NCBI GenBank assembly: GCA_023055425.1
Contig: JALGPY010000001.1
Span: forward strand, 72,100,994 to 72,164,993
From: Linanthus parryae
Taxonomy: Eukaryota > Streptophyta > Magnoliopsida > Ericales > Polemoniaceae
DNA: 64,000 nt
Direction of reading: 5' to 3'
Of the stretch, positions 32,102 through 42,410 are shown piece after piece (position 1 is the stretch's first letter; the number at the start of each line of letters is the position of its first letter). Under the pieces are notes generated by a model. The model was not told the origin of the DNA and did not search any database. It saw nothing but the letters and a program-made list of their open reading frames with translations. A program made the position numbers and the translations under genes.

Positions 32102-32241
32102 AAGAGGCCCTGATGATATGGATTGTTAGAATTCACTCTTTGTAGCCGATAGAGTGTGATATGCATGGCAAGGCAAAATCCTTTTGCAACCTATGATCAT
32201 TGATCTTATCTGGTTTTAATGAGTACATATCTGAGCCTCTT
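32102..32241 (+). ncRNA. box C/D snoRNA-like unit S3
   Basis: AAGAGGCC, C-like box CTGATGA, C' TGATATGC, D box CTGA in ATATCTGAGCC, then GCCTCTT, which pairs with AAGAGGC. It also contains a CACTC...GAGTG pair between C and C'. Confidence 0.45.
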
Positions 32242-32252
32242 CATGCTCACTG

Positions 32253-32396
32253 AAGAGGTCGTGATGATATGGATCTATCAGATTCACTCGTTGTAGCCCA
32301 TAGAGTGTGATATGCATGGCAAGGAAAAATATTTTGCAGCATGTGGTCATTGATCTCTTATCTGCAGTTTTTATTGAGTACTGATCTGAGCCTCTT
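32253..32396 (+). ncRNA. box C/D snoRNA-like unit S4
   Basis: Starts 11 nt after S3. GAAGAGGT, perfect C box GTGATGA, C' TGATATGC, D box CTGA, closing GCCTCTT. One of the two best-preserved units (with S9). Confidence 0.48.
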
Positions 32397-32556
32397 TTGT
32401 GATTACACTGCAGGATGCACTATTTGCACTTTTTTTAGTTCATAAATGCTTGTTTACCCGGAATGCTCAATTTTTCCTATGCTATACTGATATGAGCCTA
32501 GTTTTGCTCTTTATGATGTTTCTCTTCATGCTCGCTACTTGCTCAGTTCTTGCTCA

Positions 32557-32572
32557 CTGTAAGAAACTGTGA

Positions 32573-32574
<2 letters not shown>
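32557..32574 (+). ncRNA. 5' stub of a snoRNA-like unit
   Basis: CACTGTAAGAAACTGTGATG, the linker and C-box start of the family, breaks off into the (AT)n repeat. Confidence 0.3.

Positions 32575-32620
<46 letters not shown>
32575..32620. repeat. (AT)n microsatellite
   Basis: About 23 AT units, interrupting a snoRNA-like unit right after its C box. Confidence 0.95.
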
Positions 32621-32622
<2 letters not shown>

Positions 32623-32692
32623 CATGTGTGTCAGTAACGACAGCAAAATCCCAACCCTTTAATAGGAGTAGGTCACTAGTGCTCAAACACGA

Positions 32693-32914
32693 CTACCTCC
32701 AATGTATTTGAATGCTCCAGTGGTCATCTCTGATTCTGAGGATGAAAAGGATGACACACCGAAACTGATTGTATTCTAGGAATGCATGAAGAATATCAAG
32801 TTTGAAGGCAACATAATTGTTGAAGTTCCCGTGGAATTGTTCGAAAGGACGGGTGAATCTGTCAATTACAGAACAGAAGATTTGGGAGGCAAAGGCAAAG
32901 GAACCAGAAGAAGC
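32693..32914 (+). pseudogene. unrecognised protein relic with PVVISDSE motif
   Basis: The plus-strand frame reads LNAPVVISDSEDEKDD and, after a stop and shift, IKFEGNIIVEVPVELFE, and ends GKGTRRS. The first motif and the VPVE.FE segment resemble the minus-strand relic at 49213-49640 (TPIIISDSS, VVPVEFHEE). No family is recognised. It is broken by at least one stop. Confidence 0.4.
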
Positions 32915-33210
32915 TAGATGCTGCATGATATCTTTGTTACGCGTTTTGGTTATTTTCAATTATATATGTAATTGCGTCTTGCCTGTAACTATTCTTGAAA
33001 CATATTCTATGACAGATGTTGGACCTATCCTAGCTGTGTGACTGGTGATTCTGGTGTGTATAACTTGAAAGTATTTCATATATTTATAAGTTTTTGATAT
33101 ATATGAGTATGTTAATCAGGTGATACTATATCAGTCTGACTAGTGATTTTGGTAATATCTAATTATTAAAATTTCAAATATTATATTACTGTCGTTGTGA
33201 TATTTGTGAT

Positions 33211-33628
33211 TGGCCGGCCCAAGGTTCCCGGATGCCTAAAGCGAGTAAGAAATTTGAGGGCCATATTTAAAGGAAAAAATAAAAAAAATAATTATTTTTT
33301 TGAACTAAAAGAAAATATGCAATATGTCGGGTTGTTTTTTAAACAATATATTAACTTTAATTAATGTTCAATGACCGTACAAAGTAAAAAACTAAAGTGT
33401 TCACATATGTCATTAACAAGATTCGAACTTGGGTCAAGTTTGTGTCAAAAATATAAACTACCACCAAACTAATATATATACAATTATTGATGAAATTTGC
33501 ATCAAAATATGTAATTAAGATTACTATAGAGTTCTCTTTACAAGAAAATACTGCTAATAAAAAGGGGGCCTCGCAGGCCGGGGGCATAAAGCGGCTGCCT
33601 CGGCTGCCTTACTATAGGGCAGGCCCTC
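33211..33628. mobile_element. non-autonomous hAT-type element with GC-rich ends
   Basis: Left end TGGCCGGCCCAAGG and right end, read inward, GAGGGCCTGCCCTA are inverted and GC-rich. They are flanked by TTTGTGAT (33203-33210) and TTTGTGAA (33629-33636), an 8-bp duplication with one change. The AT-rich interior has no transposase. It carries GATTCGAACTTGGGTC, a T-arm-like segment, near 33420. Confidence 0.65.
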
Positions 33629-33689
33629 TTTGTGAATTATCATTTGAAAAAGCTGATTGTAAGGTCAAACTTGAAAGGAAAAGTCAACT

Positions 33690-34272
33690 ATACTGTGAAA
33701 ATTGGTCCAAAAAGTTGGGCCAACTCTATATGAAGTGAAGGGTCAACTTTTCGGTCTCCACTTAGTCAACCATATAGGTTCGGCCGAATGAAGTCAACGG
33801 TGAAAGAGAAGGTCAACTGTAGAGTTAAAGGTGAGCTCAGAAGTCAACTCCACAATCAATATGCACGATTTTCTATCCTAAATCCCAAACCCTAAACCCT
33901 AAACCTGATTTTGAGGTTACTAAGTCAAGTATGTAGTGAACAGTCAAGCTTTCGGTTTCCACTAAGTCAGACTAATAGGTTCAGAGAAATAAATTCTACG
34001 GTAAAACAAATGGTCAACTCTAGAGTAAAAGTTGAGCTCACAAGCTAGTCAATTTTAGAGTCAATGCATGGTATACGTACTATATATGTGGTGGACCCTA
34101 AACCCCTCGTATTGAGGTAAGAAGTCAACTATGAAATGAACGGTCAACTTTTCGGTCTCCACTTAGTCAAACATATAGTTTCGGACAAAGAAGTCAATTG
34201 TGAAAGAAAATTTCAACTCTACACATTTAAAGACGAGCTCACAAGTCAACTCTAGAGTCAATGCATGTTTTA
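33690..34272. repeat. three TTGAC-rich ~200-bp tandem repeats
   Basis: Copies start near 33690, 33922 and 34120. Each has GTCAACTTTTCGGTCTCCAC or a close form, then a GAGCTCA segment, then AGTCAA near a CAATGCATG or CAATATGCA. About 18 GTCAA (TTGAC on the minus strand) cores occur in roughly 600 bp, many as GGTCAACT. TTGAC(C/T) is the W-box bound by WRKY factors. Confidence 0.75.
33887..33905. repeat. short telomere-type repeat
   Basis: Just over two CCCTAAA units, the plant telomere motif. Too short to mark a chromosome end. Confidence 0.6.
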
Positions 34273-35324
34273 CTGTGCAGTAGACTATATAATAGCATTA
34301 TCAATTCTTACCTTAAATTAAAACCGGCGTTTCTTTTATCTTATAACGTGTATATTGCACGAACAATGTCCTTGTCACTTTCTAAAGCAAATTGAACTTT
34401 TTTTTGAAAGTCTAGGAAATAAAATCAAATGAAGAAAATACATTTTCAGGGAAGGGAAATTCCATTACAATGAAACTTTGGGAGGAAAGTATAATTAACG
34501 ATAATATTAGTAGGGGAGGGGAATATAATTACATCCAGATATTGGGAGGAAAATACATTAAACAAAATGACACATGGACGGTTTTCCCCCACTCATTCCC
34601 CACCCATTATCCACCTCCGCGAGCTCTCTGAAGCTCTTCCCCCGACCTCTTACTCAGCTCCTTGGCCGATGGAACCACTGAATCTCTTTGGAACGTCGAC
34701 AACTGTTGCGCCTGAAGGTCATCAGAGTGTAGCTTGAAGAACCCATGGAGTCGATGTTGGAATAGCCTTAAGGACGATCGGTTTGGACTAAATTATATCA
34801 AACTCTTGTACATTAGTAGCTGTTGTTTAGTTATCTTCTTAATTCATGGTTTATCCGGTCGATTTGGCTCTAGATCTGCAAGTCCGTATTTGAATGCATT
34901 TGTTCAGACTAGTGCTATTTTATTTGGGGCTCCGTTTGGTATGAAACTGGACTAGGGATATCATATTTGGGGATTCCGTATATGTTCAGAGTAGGGATTT
35001 TTTCTAAGTTGGGGCTTTACTCTTTATCTAGGGCTGTTCCAAAAAAACTGGTTCATTTATTCTTTTGTGTTGGCCCCGGTGTTTTTTCTTCATGGTGTGG
35101 TTGTCAAACTTTTTAATTTTGGGGTATTCATGTGTTTGTTTGCTATATGCATTTGGACAAACCCCAATATTTAACTGGGTGCTAAGACTGGGACGGGCAT
35201 TTTCTCGTCTGACACATAAAATGCAAGAAGTCAACGAAAAGGAAAAAAGATGCCATTCTCATTAAACATAAATTGTTAAAACAATTACAATACAATTATT
35301 TCAAAATCCTATCACTACTTATTC
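34273..35324. other. non-coding, no recognised feature
   Basis: No gene or repeat can be supported. Frames at 34734 and 35065 lack recognisable domains. Confidence 0.35.
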
Positions 35325-35690
35325 GAGTATTCGGGAATCCATGACACAAGTGTGCTGATATCACGTTTCCAGTCATCTGTGGTGCGTTTTTTTGGGTTGG
35401 ACTGGTGGCTTTTCTGGATCAGACATCTTTTGTCTGGCAGTTTTTTTTCGGGTTCTTCTTCACCCCAGCATTCTTCATCTAAGCTCCACTCTTCATATCC
35501 GGTTTCTTCATCGGTATCTTCTTCGGTTTCTTCATCGTTTTGGTTTCTTCATTCTCGTATGGCAGTTCTTCCTTCTCTTCTTTCTCTGGATTTGTATCTT
35601 CTGGTTCTTGCTTGGATGGGCCCTTTCTGCCATTGTTGATTGTGTTTGGCGGTAATTATATTTAATGTTTTTATATAGTGTAGAAAGCGT
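35325..35690 (-). pseudogene. acidic unrecognised ORF with frameshift
   Basis: A minus-strand frame ending at 35325 has an acidic stretch (EETEEDTDEETGYEEW, then DEECWGEEEPEKK) and a basic end (KKRTTDDWKRD, then LVSWIPEY). A second acidic stretch (SKQEPEDTNPEKEEKEELP) lies upstream in another frame, which suggests one frameshift near 35530. The opposite strand shows only Ser/Leu low complexity, so the minus strand is the more protein-like. No family recognised. Confidence 0.33.
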
Positions 35691-35714
35691 TGGGTAAACT
35701 AAGTGGTGGGGCAT

Positions 35715-36675
35715 AATTGCAGGCTAATTGTAGGACTTCGATTTCCTATAAAACTTGGAATTATGTTACAGAACTTGATCATTATCTTTTTTCTGAGAAA
35801 CCATCATTATCTTTCTATTCACTAATTAATATGTAATTGATAATTGCAATATATTATACAGTTAATCTTCGAAGTATGATTCATAATAGGAAACTAGAAT
35901 AATCACATGTTTTTATATATAATAACAACTTCCATTTTTTTATGCAGATTATTGTACTATAGATATTTGGATATTTTAGGAATAAAAACATACATATAAA
36001 TACGCAAAATAAAACCATAGTTAATAAAGGGGGAGACACCATCCCTTACAGCCTCAACCACATCCCCCTCGTCATACCATGGGAGGGAGGTTGAAAAGCC
36101 ATTGTTCAAAATTTGATTTAAAAACAAGATATTAAATTGGATTCAACTAAGAAAACGGAAGCGACGATAGAGGAGCGGCATCAGAGGAGCATTTTTGGCA
36201 GACATGTGCCGATTCTCCAGCTTCACCTGCGGCTCGATTAGTCCCTAGCGCATGCACTCATAGAAACACACATGCATTAATAATAACTAGTGATTAGGAT
36301 TTTCACACATTGAAAACATAATGAGTAATCTACATATATATGTGCTAAAGCATGTGATTGAAAATATTATAGAACTACTAGTTTTGTAGGACATCAAACC
36401 TGGACTGAGGCATGGATCTCGTGCTGAGACACAACAATGACATCCATCTGCACCTCACTTAGATCCCACAGAATCCAAATGACGCCACAAAATCCAAATA
36501 GACCAGCCACAAGCATCTCTCAAAGCCAAGAGAGGAGCAAATGCATCTGGCTCTGTCTCCAAAAATTCTGGTTTCAGTTACACAGACAATGTTTGGCATG
36601 TGCCTGCCAACCAGAGCCGCACAGTTGCTTCTGAAAGCACCACTGCGAGTATTCTTACAATTCTAGAGAAGAAAC
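35715..36675. other. non-coding, no recognised feature
   Basis: AT-rich; no gene, RNA or repeat identified. Confidence 0.35.
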
Positions 36676-37978
36676 TGAAAGTGTGAGTGTGCAGGTAGAA
36701 ATGCAGCTAAAATACGCTAGAAGTGGGGGGGGGGGTTGAATAGAGTATGTCAACTTTTTGCAAAACTTGCTAGGAAGATGAAGTCTTGTGAAAACTAGTG
36801 AAGTTCAAGGCCTTGAAAACAAGTTCAAGTCCTTGGAAGAAATGCAGTTTGTATAAAGCAAGGAAGCATTTTTCAAGGCCTTGAAAACAAGTTCAAACCC
36901 TTGAAAAACCGACAGTATTGTGTGCTGCAAATACTATGAAAAAGAATGAACTGTAAATGCAAGAGACAAGTGATTTCTAGAGTTCCGTCCACTTGGACCT
37001 ACGTCTCTACCTCATGGATTAGATCCTTGCAGGATTTTCAACACAATTCTTATTAATAAAAAACTAAGCCCTAGAACTCAAGCACAGAGAATTGCCTTAC
37101 TCTGTTACAGCTTGTGGTTTTCCCTAACCTGTCTAGTACGTGCTCTAGCTAACTGATGAACAAAGAATTCTCTATTGTTCACTTTGAACAATTCTTGAGA
37201 ATGGAGATAGAAATAATACAGAAATGATCTACCAATGAAGTACAATACAGAAGAACACTTAGAGTGTAGAAATTGCAGTGAAGTATGCAGTGATCTTCTG
37301 TGAACGGATTGGAAGAATGATGAACTTCTTTGATGCTTGTCAATCCAGAATTCTTTCTCTTTTTTCCCATTGAGTTTTGTGTCTTGTTGCTTTAGTATTG
37401 AGCTCTATTTAAACTTCAAACAGCTCTGCAAATCTTTCCAGATTTTCATTAACAAACTTCCTATTTTGTAGGCAACATATTTTGATTTCTTTGACATCTT
37501 CTCCAATGATTGGATGATCACAATCTTAAGAGATTTTGGTGTGATATTTCATTTAAACATCTTGAGAAGCTGTCATCCAAGTCTGATTGATCAAAGGATC
37601 AAATTCTCCAACTGTTTTCAAATCTGCACAGGTTCAGTTTAGGAAACAATCTTGCAAAACTTGGAAATAAAATTTTCTGCAATATCAAAGTCAAACAGAT
37701 GATATTCTATGTTCAAAACGTGTTAGAATAATTTTTCTTTCATCATCTAATAACACTAAATCAAGTATATGAAGGATAGAAAGGGAATCAACTCAGAGAG
37801 TTTGCAGAAAACTCCCCCTGAGAATGTTCTTCACATGTTAATCAGTTTCAAGGCTTTGAATCCAGTTTCAAGGCCTTGAACTATTTTCAATCCTACGAGA
37901 ACTGATTCAAGGCTTTGAAAGCTGGTTCAAGGCCTGAATAGTCAAACTATTTCAAGCCTTGCACAACCTGATCTTACA
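36676..37978 (-). repeat. 3' LTR of the SIRE-like element
   Basis: Begins TGTAAGATCAGG at 37978 on the minus strand and ends CACACTTTCA. It has a TATA-like TTTAAATAG near 37405 and a G11 tract near 36726. Confidence 0.92.
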
Positions 37979-37991
37979 ATCTCCCACTTGA
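37979..37991 (-). promoter_or_regulatory. polypurine tract of the SIRE-like element
   Basis: The minus strand reads CAAGTGGGAGAT before the LTR. A second purine run with AAAAAGGGGGAGAA lies at 38170-38187, as in other SIRE-like elements here. Confidence 0.75.
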
Positions 37992-38296
37992 CGAAAAACA
38001 AAATCAAATTATGTTTGATCCTTTAGTCTCCGCAAAAAAAATACTGATTAGTTCACCCTGCATAATAACATTGTAATTCCAAAAAGATCCAACTTATTCA
38101 AATTACCAACAGAAAATAAAAAGTCCAGCAAATAACAAATAACACATAGGAATGAAAACTGAAACCTAGAATTTCTCCCCCTTTTTGACTTTCATCAAAA
38201 AGATAGAGATGATGTTGGATTAAATGTCTGACAAATTTTGAAAAACGTAAAGAAAAATTTTAAGAAGAGAGAATGGGGAAGAAAGAGTAGGCAAGA

Positions 38297-38870
38297 TTAA
38301 GGTTGTTTATCTTCATCTTGATCTCCTTCTTCTTCCTCACTGTCTTCATAGTTGGCTTGAACTTCTAGTGAAACCACATCTAGTTCCTCAATGAAGGAGC
38401 TGATATTCTCAATAACACTATTGAATAAGAATGTGAGTCCTTCCAAGGCTTTCTTCCCATGCTTCAACTTCTTATTTACAGCTAACATTTTTCTGTTGAG
38501 CAGAAACAGTTTTGTGATCCTTCTTTCCTGTTTTTGAAGCTTCTAAAGACTGGGATGGATCCTTCTCATGTTTCCCCTTGTTTGATATGGAGTACACTCC
38601 ATAGGGTCCTGAAGTAGTGTCTGAGTCTGAGTCTTGACTGAGAATTTCTTTTCCTTTTCCTTTGACCTCTGTGACTGTCTTTTTCTTGTCTCTCTTAGGG
38701 CTTCCAATATGGATTCCCTTCCGCTTTTCTTGTGTAGATGCCGTAGTCTGTTTCTTCTTTGCTGGAGTCTGATATTTTCTCACCATCTTCTTGGGTTGTG
38801 AAGATTCTTGTTCTTCATCAGTAAAGCTCTTTGAAGCAGATTCTTCACTATTCTCTTGAACTTCATCCAC
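38297..38870 (-). pseudogene. extra ORF downstream of pol in the SIRE-like element
   Basis: Two overlapping minus-strand frames (38870-38472 and 38488-38297) look like one protein broken by a shift. The first is Lys/Ser/Glu-rich and basic (KKMVRKYQTPAKKKQTTAS). The second has a helical stretch (GLTFLFNSVIENISSFIEEL) and an acidic end (EDSEEEEGDQDEDKQ). In SIRE-lineage elements this position often holds an env-like ORF, but no signal peptide or transmembrane segment is seen. A similar acidic/basic ORF sits at the same position in the second family (57185-57433). Confidence 0.6.
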
Positions 38871-39357
38871 TGCTGCTTTTCTTTTTTTCTCGGAACCAAG
38901 TTTTGATCCTCATGCCATATTGATTCTGTCTGAGGCTCTCCATGTGCTCATTAGGGTTTGGAAGAAGAATAGAAAGAGGTAGGAATGATACGGAGAGAGG
39001 AGAAGAGAAGAAGATAAATACTGAGAGAGTTTGAGTTTCACAAGGAAACTAGAATATCTCTCTGATCTCAAAATATTTGCAATAATCAGAGAGAATTCAT
39101 ATCTTTTAGGCCGTTGGAAAATAAAATATTCTAATAATCTTTTCGGCTATAACAAATTTTTGAAAAAGGTAGGGGCTATATTAAGCAAATATCTACAGAG
39201 ATATCACTCAAGGCTTTGAAAAGGTTTTCAAGGTCTTGAAGCTGTAACATTGCTACATATAAAAAACAAAGATTTGAAGTGATTTTCAAGGCTTTGAAAA
39301 TCAGTTCAAACCTTTGAAAAAACACATACACCTTACCATTCTTACATGATGCTCCCC

Positions 39358-39738
39358 CTAAACCAACGCATCTTTACTTATCATTCCCAGTTCCAATCTC
39401 AGAGCTGAGAATCTTTCATATGCTAATGGTTTAGTGAAGATATCTGCAATTTGCATATTAGTAGCAACAAATTCAAGAACAATATCACCTTTCTCAGCAT
39501 GATCCCAGATGAAATGGTTTCTGACATCAATGTTCTTGGTTCTTGAATGTTGAACTGGATTCTTTGTAACTGAAATTGCACTTGTGTCATCACACTTGAT
39601 AGGTATGCTCCTGAAATCAAATCCAAGGTCTCTTAGCTGTTGAGAAATCCATAGTACTTGTGAGCAACATGCTCCTGCAGCTATATATCCAGCTTCAGCT
39701 TTTGATAGAGCAACTGAATTGTGTTCTTGGAATTCCAA
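39358..39738 (-). pseudogene. copia RNase H domain (SIRE-like element)
   Basis: The minus-strand frame holds VALSKAEAGYIAAGACCSQV, CDDTSAISVTKNPVQHSRT and ATNMQIADIFTKPL, the classic copia RNase H series. The Glu in SKAEA and the Asp in KCDDTSA are present. It overlaps the end of the reverse transcriptase frame, so one frameshift separates them. Confidence 0.9.
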
Positions 39739-40841
39739 CTAATCAAGGATGATCCAATAAATTGGCAAGTTCCCGAAGTACTTTTCCTATCAACTTTGTA
39801 ACCTGCAAAATCAGCATCTGAAAATCCATGTAATGAGAAGTTATAATGTCTTGGATACCAAAGCCCTAAGTCTTTGGTACCATTGAGAGATCTGAATATT
39901 CTCTTCACAACAGTCAAGTGTGATTCTTTTGGATCTGCTTGAAATCTAGCACACATACATACACTGAACATAATATCTGGTTTGCTTGCTGTGAGATGGA
40001 GTAATGATCCAATCATACTTCTATACTCTTTTACATTGACACTCTTACCAGATTCATCCTTTTCCAAAAACAGTGTAGAACTCATAGGAGTCTTTGCCTC
40101 CTTACATTGAGCCATGCTATATTTGCTTAACAAGTCTCTTGTGTACTTTCTTTGATGCAGAAAGATGCCCTTCTTCAGTTGATGTATTTGAAGTCCTAGG
40201 AAGAAGCTCAGCTCTCCCATCATGCTCATTTCAAATTCCCTGCTCATAAGACTTGAAAATTCTTTGCACAATTGATCATTAGTAGCTCCAAACAAGATAT
40301 CATCAATATAGATCTGAACTACAAGCAAATCTTTCTGCCGAGTCTTTATGAAAAGAGTCTTGTCTACTAGACCTCTTTTGAAATCATTTTCAAGCAAAAA
40401 CTTTGACAATCTTTCATACCAAGCTCTTGGAGCTTGTTTTAAACCATAAAGAGCTTTGTCAAGTTTGTAAACATGATCTGGAAATCTGTCATTTTAAAAA
40501 CCAGGTGGTTGTGCAACATAAACTTCTTCTTGTTAGTATCCATTCAAGAAAGCACACTTCGCATCCATTTGAAAAAGTTTCATGTTCTTGTGAGATGAAA
40601 ATGCAAGCATAATTCTAATTGCTTCTAACCTGGCAACTGGAGCAAAATTTTCCTCATAATCAATACATTCTTCTTGGTTGTAACCTTGAGAAACTAACCT
40701 TGCTTTGTTTCTAATCACTTTGCCACTTTCATCCAACTTATTTCTAAACACCCATCTAGTACCAATGACAGACTGGTTTGTAGGTGGAGGAACTAGGTTC
40801 CACACCTTATTCCTTTCAAACTCATTGAGTTCACTTTGCAT
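39681..40841 (-). pseudogene. copia reverse transcriptase (SIRE-like element)
   Basis: The frame 40841-40533 has [20 protein letters not shown] and [16 protein letters not shown], then [11 protein letters not shown]. The frame 40409-39681 carries YIDDILFGATN, the active-site box, then FFLGLQI and the spacer to RNase H. A gap of about 120 bp with stops lies between (40410-40532). The enzyme would copy the element's RNA into cDNA. Confidence 0.92.
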
Positions 40842-41788
40842 AGCAATGATCCAGTATATTCTTCTTGTAATGCTTTTTTCACAGTTTCTGATTCTGCAAG
40901 AGAGATAAAAGCATTAAAAGCGCATAAGTTCTTCAACTGTGATCTAGTTTGTGTACCGGTGGTTGGATCTGAAATGATACTGTCAACTGAATGAGATGAG
41001 AGATATTTGAATCTCTTTCTTGGAGACCATGGTTCAGGTTCTTCATAGATCTTATATGGTCTTGAAGTAGTTTCTTTGTCACTTGTATCCTTCTGATCAT
41101 CTTTTTCAAGGCTTTGAGGCTTATTTTCAAGGCCTTGAGCACCATTTTCAAGGTATTGAAAATTTCTTATGTTTTCTTCTGAGCCTTTCTTGAATCCCAG
41201 TGGATTCTCAGCCTCTTCCTCTGATTCATGCTTGTTCAAATTCAAGTCAAGATTGTCTTTTCCATTGTTATGGATAAAACATGTACATCCAAAGGGCCTG
41301 AAGTATGAAATGTTTGGCTTCCTCACTTTGAATAGTTCATAGGGGGTCTTCTTTAGAATAGGTTTGATCAAGCACCTGTTCAGTATATAGTTTGCTGTAT
41401 TCACAGCTTTTGCCCAATATTGTTTTGGCAGCTTGTTCTCAAGAAGCATTGTCCTTGACATATCTTCAAGAGTCATGTACTTTCTTTCAACAACACCATT
41501 CGGTTGAGGAGTTCTTGGAGCAGAAAAGTTGGGAGTAATACCATGCTTATCAAAGAACAAATCAAATTCTAATTGATCAAATTCTCTACCATGATCACTT
41601 CTAATTGAAGCTACATGTAGGTTTTTCATAGTTTGAAGTTCTTTGCAAAGCTTCGAAAATTCAGAGAGGGCTTCAGATTTTTCTTTGAGAAACATAACCC
41701 AAGTATATATAGAAAAATCATCTACAACAACTAGCATATACCTTTTACCTTTTGGAGTAGGAGTTCTCATAGGACCACAGAGATCCAT
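40793..41788 (-). pseudogene. copia integrase (SIRE-like element)
   Basis: A 331-residue minus-strand frame starting MDLCGPM. The catalytic Asp, Asp and Glu are in DLCGP, IRSDHGREF and NGVVERKY. It runs on through the C-terminal region (PFGCTCFIHN) to the start of reverse transcriptase. Several copies of the element's palindrome fall in this frame and encode repeated LEN/SLEK segments. Its own frame is long and open but disconnected from protease and polymerase. Confidence 0.92.
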
Positions 41789-41897
41789 ATGAAGCAGTTA
41801 AGTGGGTCTAGTTGTACTTACAAACTTCTTTGGCTTGAAGGAACTTCTGGTCTGTGTTTCTTGAGCACAAGCTTTGCACATTTCATCTTCTTTGAAC

Positions 41898-42410
41898 TTA
41901 AATGGATAGCAATCCTCTTACCAATTCTTCGGAAATCAACCTGTTCAAAGTATGCAAACTGATATGACCAAGCTTCATATGCCAAAGTTTTGAATCATCT
42001 TTGAAGGACTTGAGACACTTCAAACTTTCACCTGCAACTTTGTTAGTATGAAAAGTATAAACATTGTTTGATCTAGAGGCTGTGAGAATGCAATCTCCTG
42101 ATTTCTCATTTTGCACCACACATTTCTCTTTATCAAAGATAACTTTGTTGCCATTGTCACAGAGCTGAGATACACTAAGCAAGTTAAATTTCAAACATTC
42201 AACTAGATACACATCAGAAATAGAGTTTTCAGAATTTGTACCAACTTTACCAATACCAATAATATTGCATTTTCCTTTGTCACCAAGTGTAATTGAACCT
42301 TCAGATTGCTCTTTCAATTCTGAGAATAGAAATCTCTTTCCACTCATGTGTCTTGAGCAACCACTGTCCATATACCACTTATGTTCTTTGATGTTGGTGA
42401 CAACCTGCAA
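41898..42410 (-). pseudogene. copia protease and pre-integrase domain (SIRE-like element)
   Basis: WYMDSGCSRHM is the D-S-G active site of copia proteases. LSVSQLCDNG is followed by LWHMKLGHISLHTLNRL, the zinc-binding pre-integrase motif. The frame ends at 41898, short of the integrase frame. Confidence 0.88.

Noticed and set aside
32575..32620. Regulatory TATA array
   Set aside because: A plain (AT)n microsatellite.
33887..33905. Telomere or ancient chromosome fusion
   Set aside because: Only just over two CCCTAAA units, which occurs by chance and in many plant promoters.
35352..35655. Plus-strand Ser/Leu/Phe frames
   Set aside because: They mirror the more protein-like acidic frame on the other strand.
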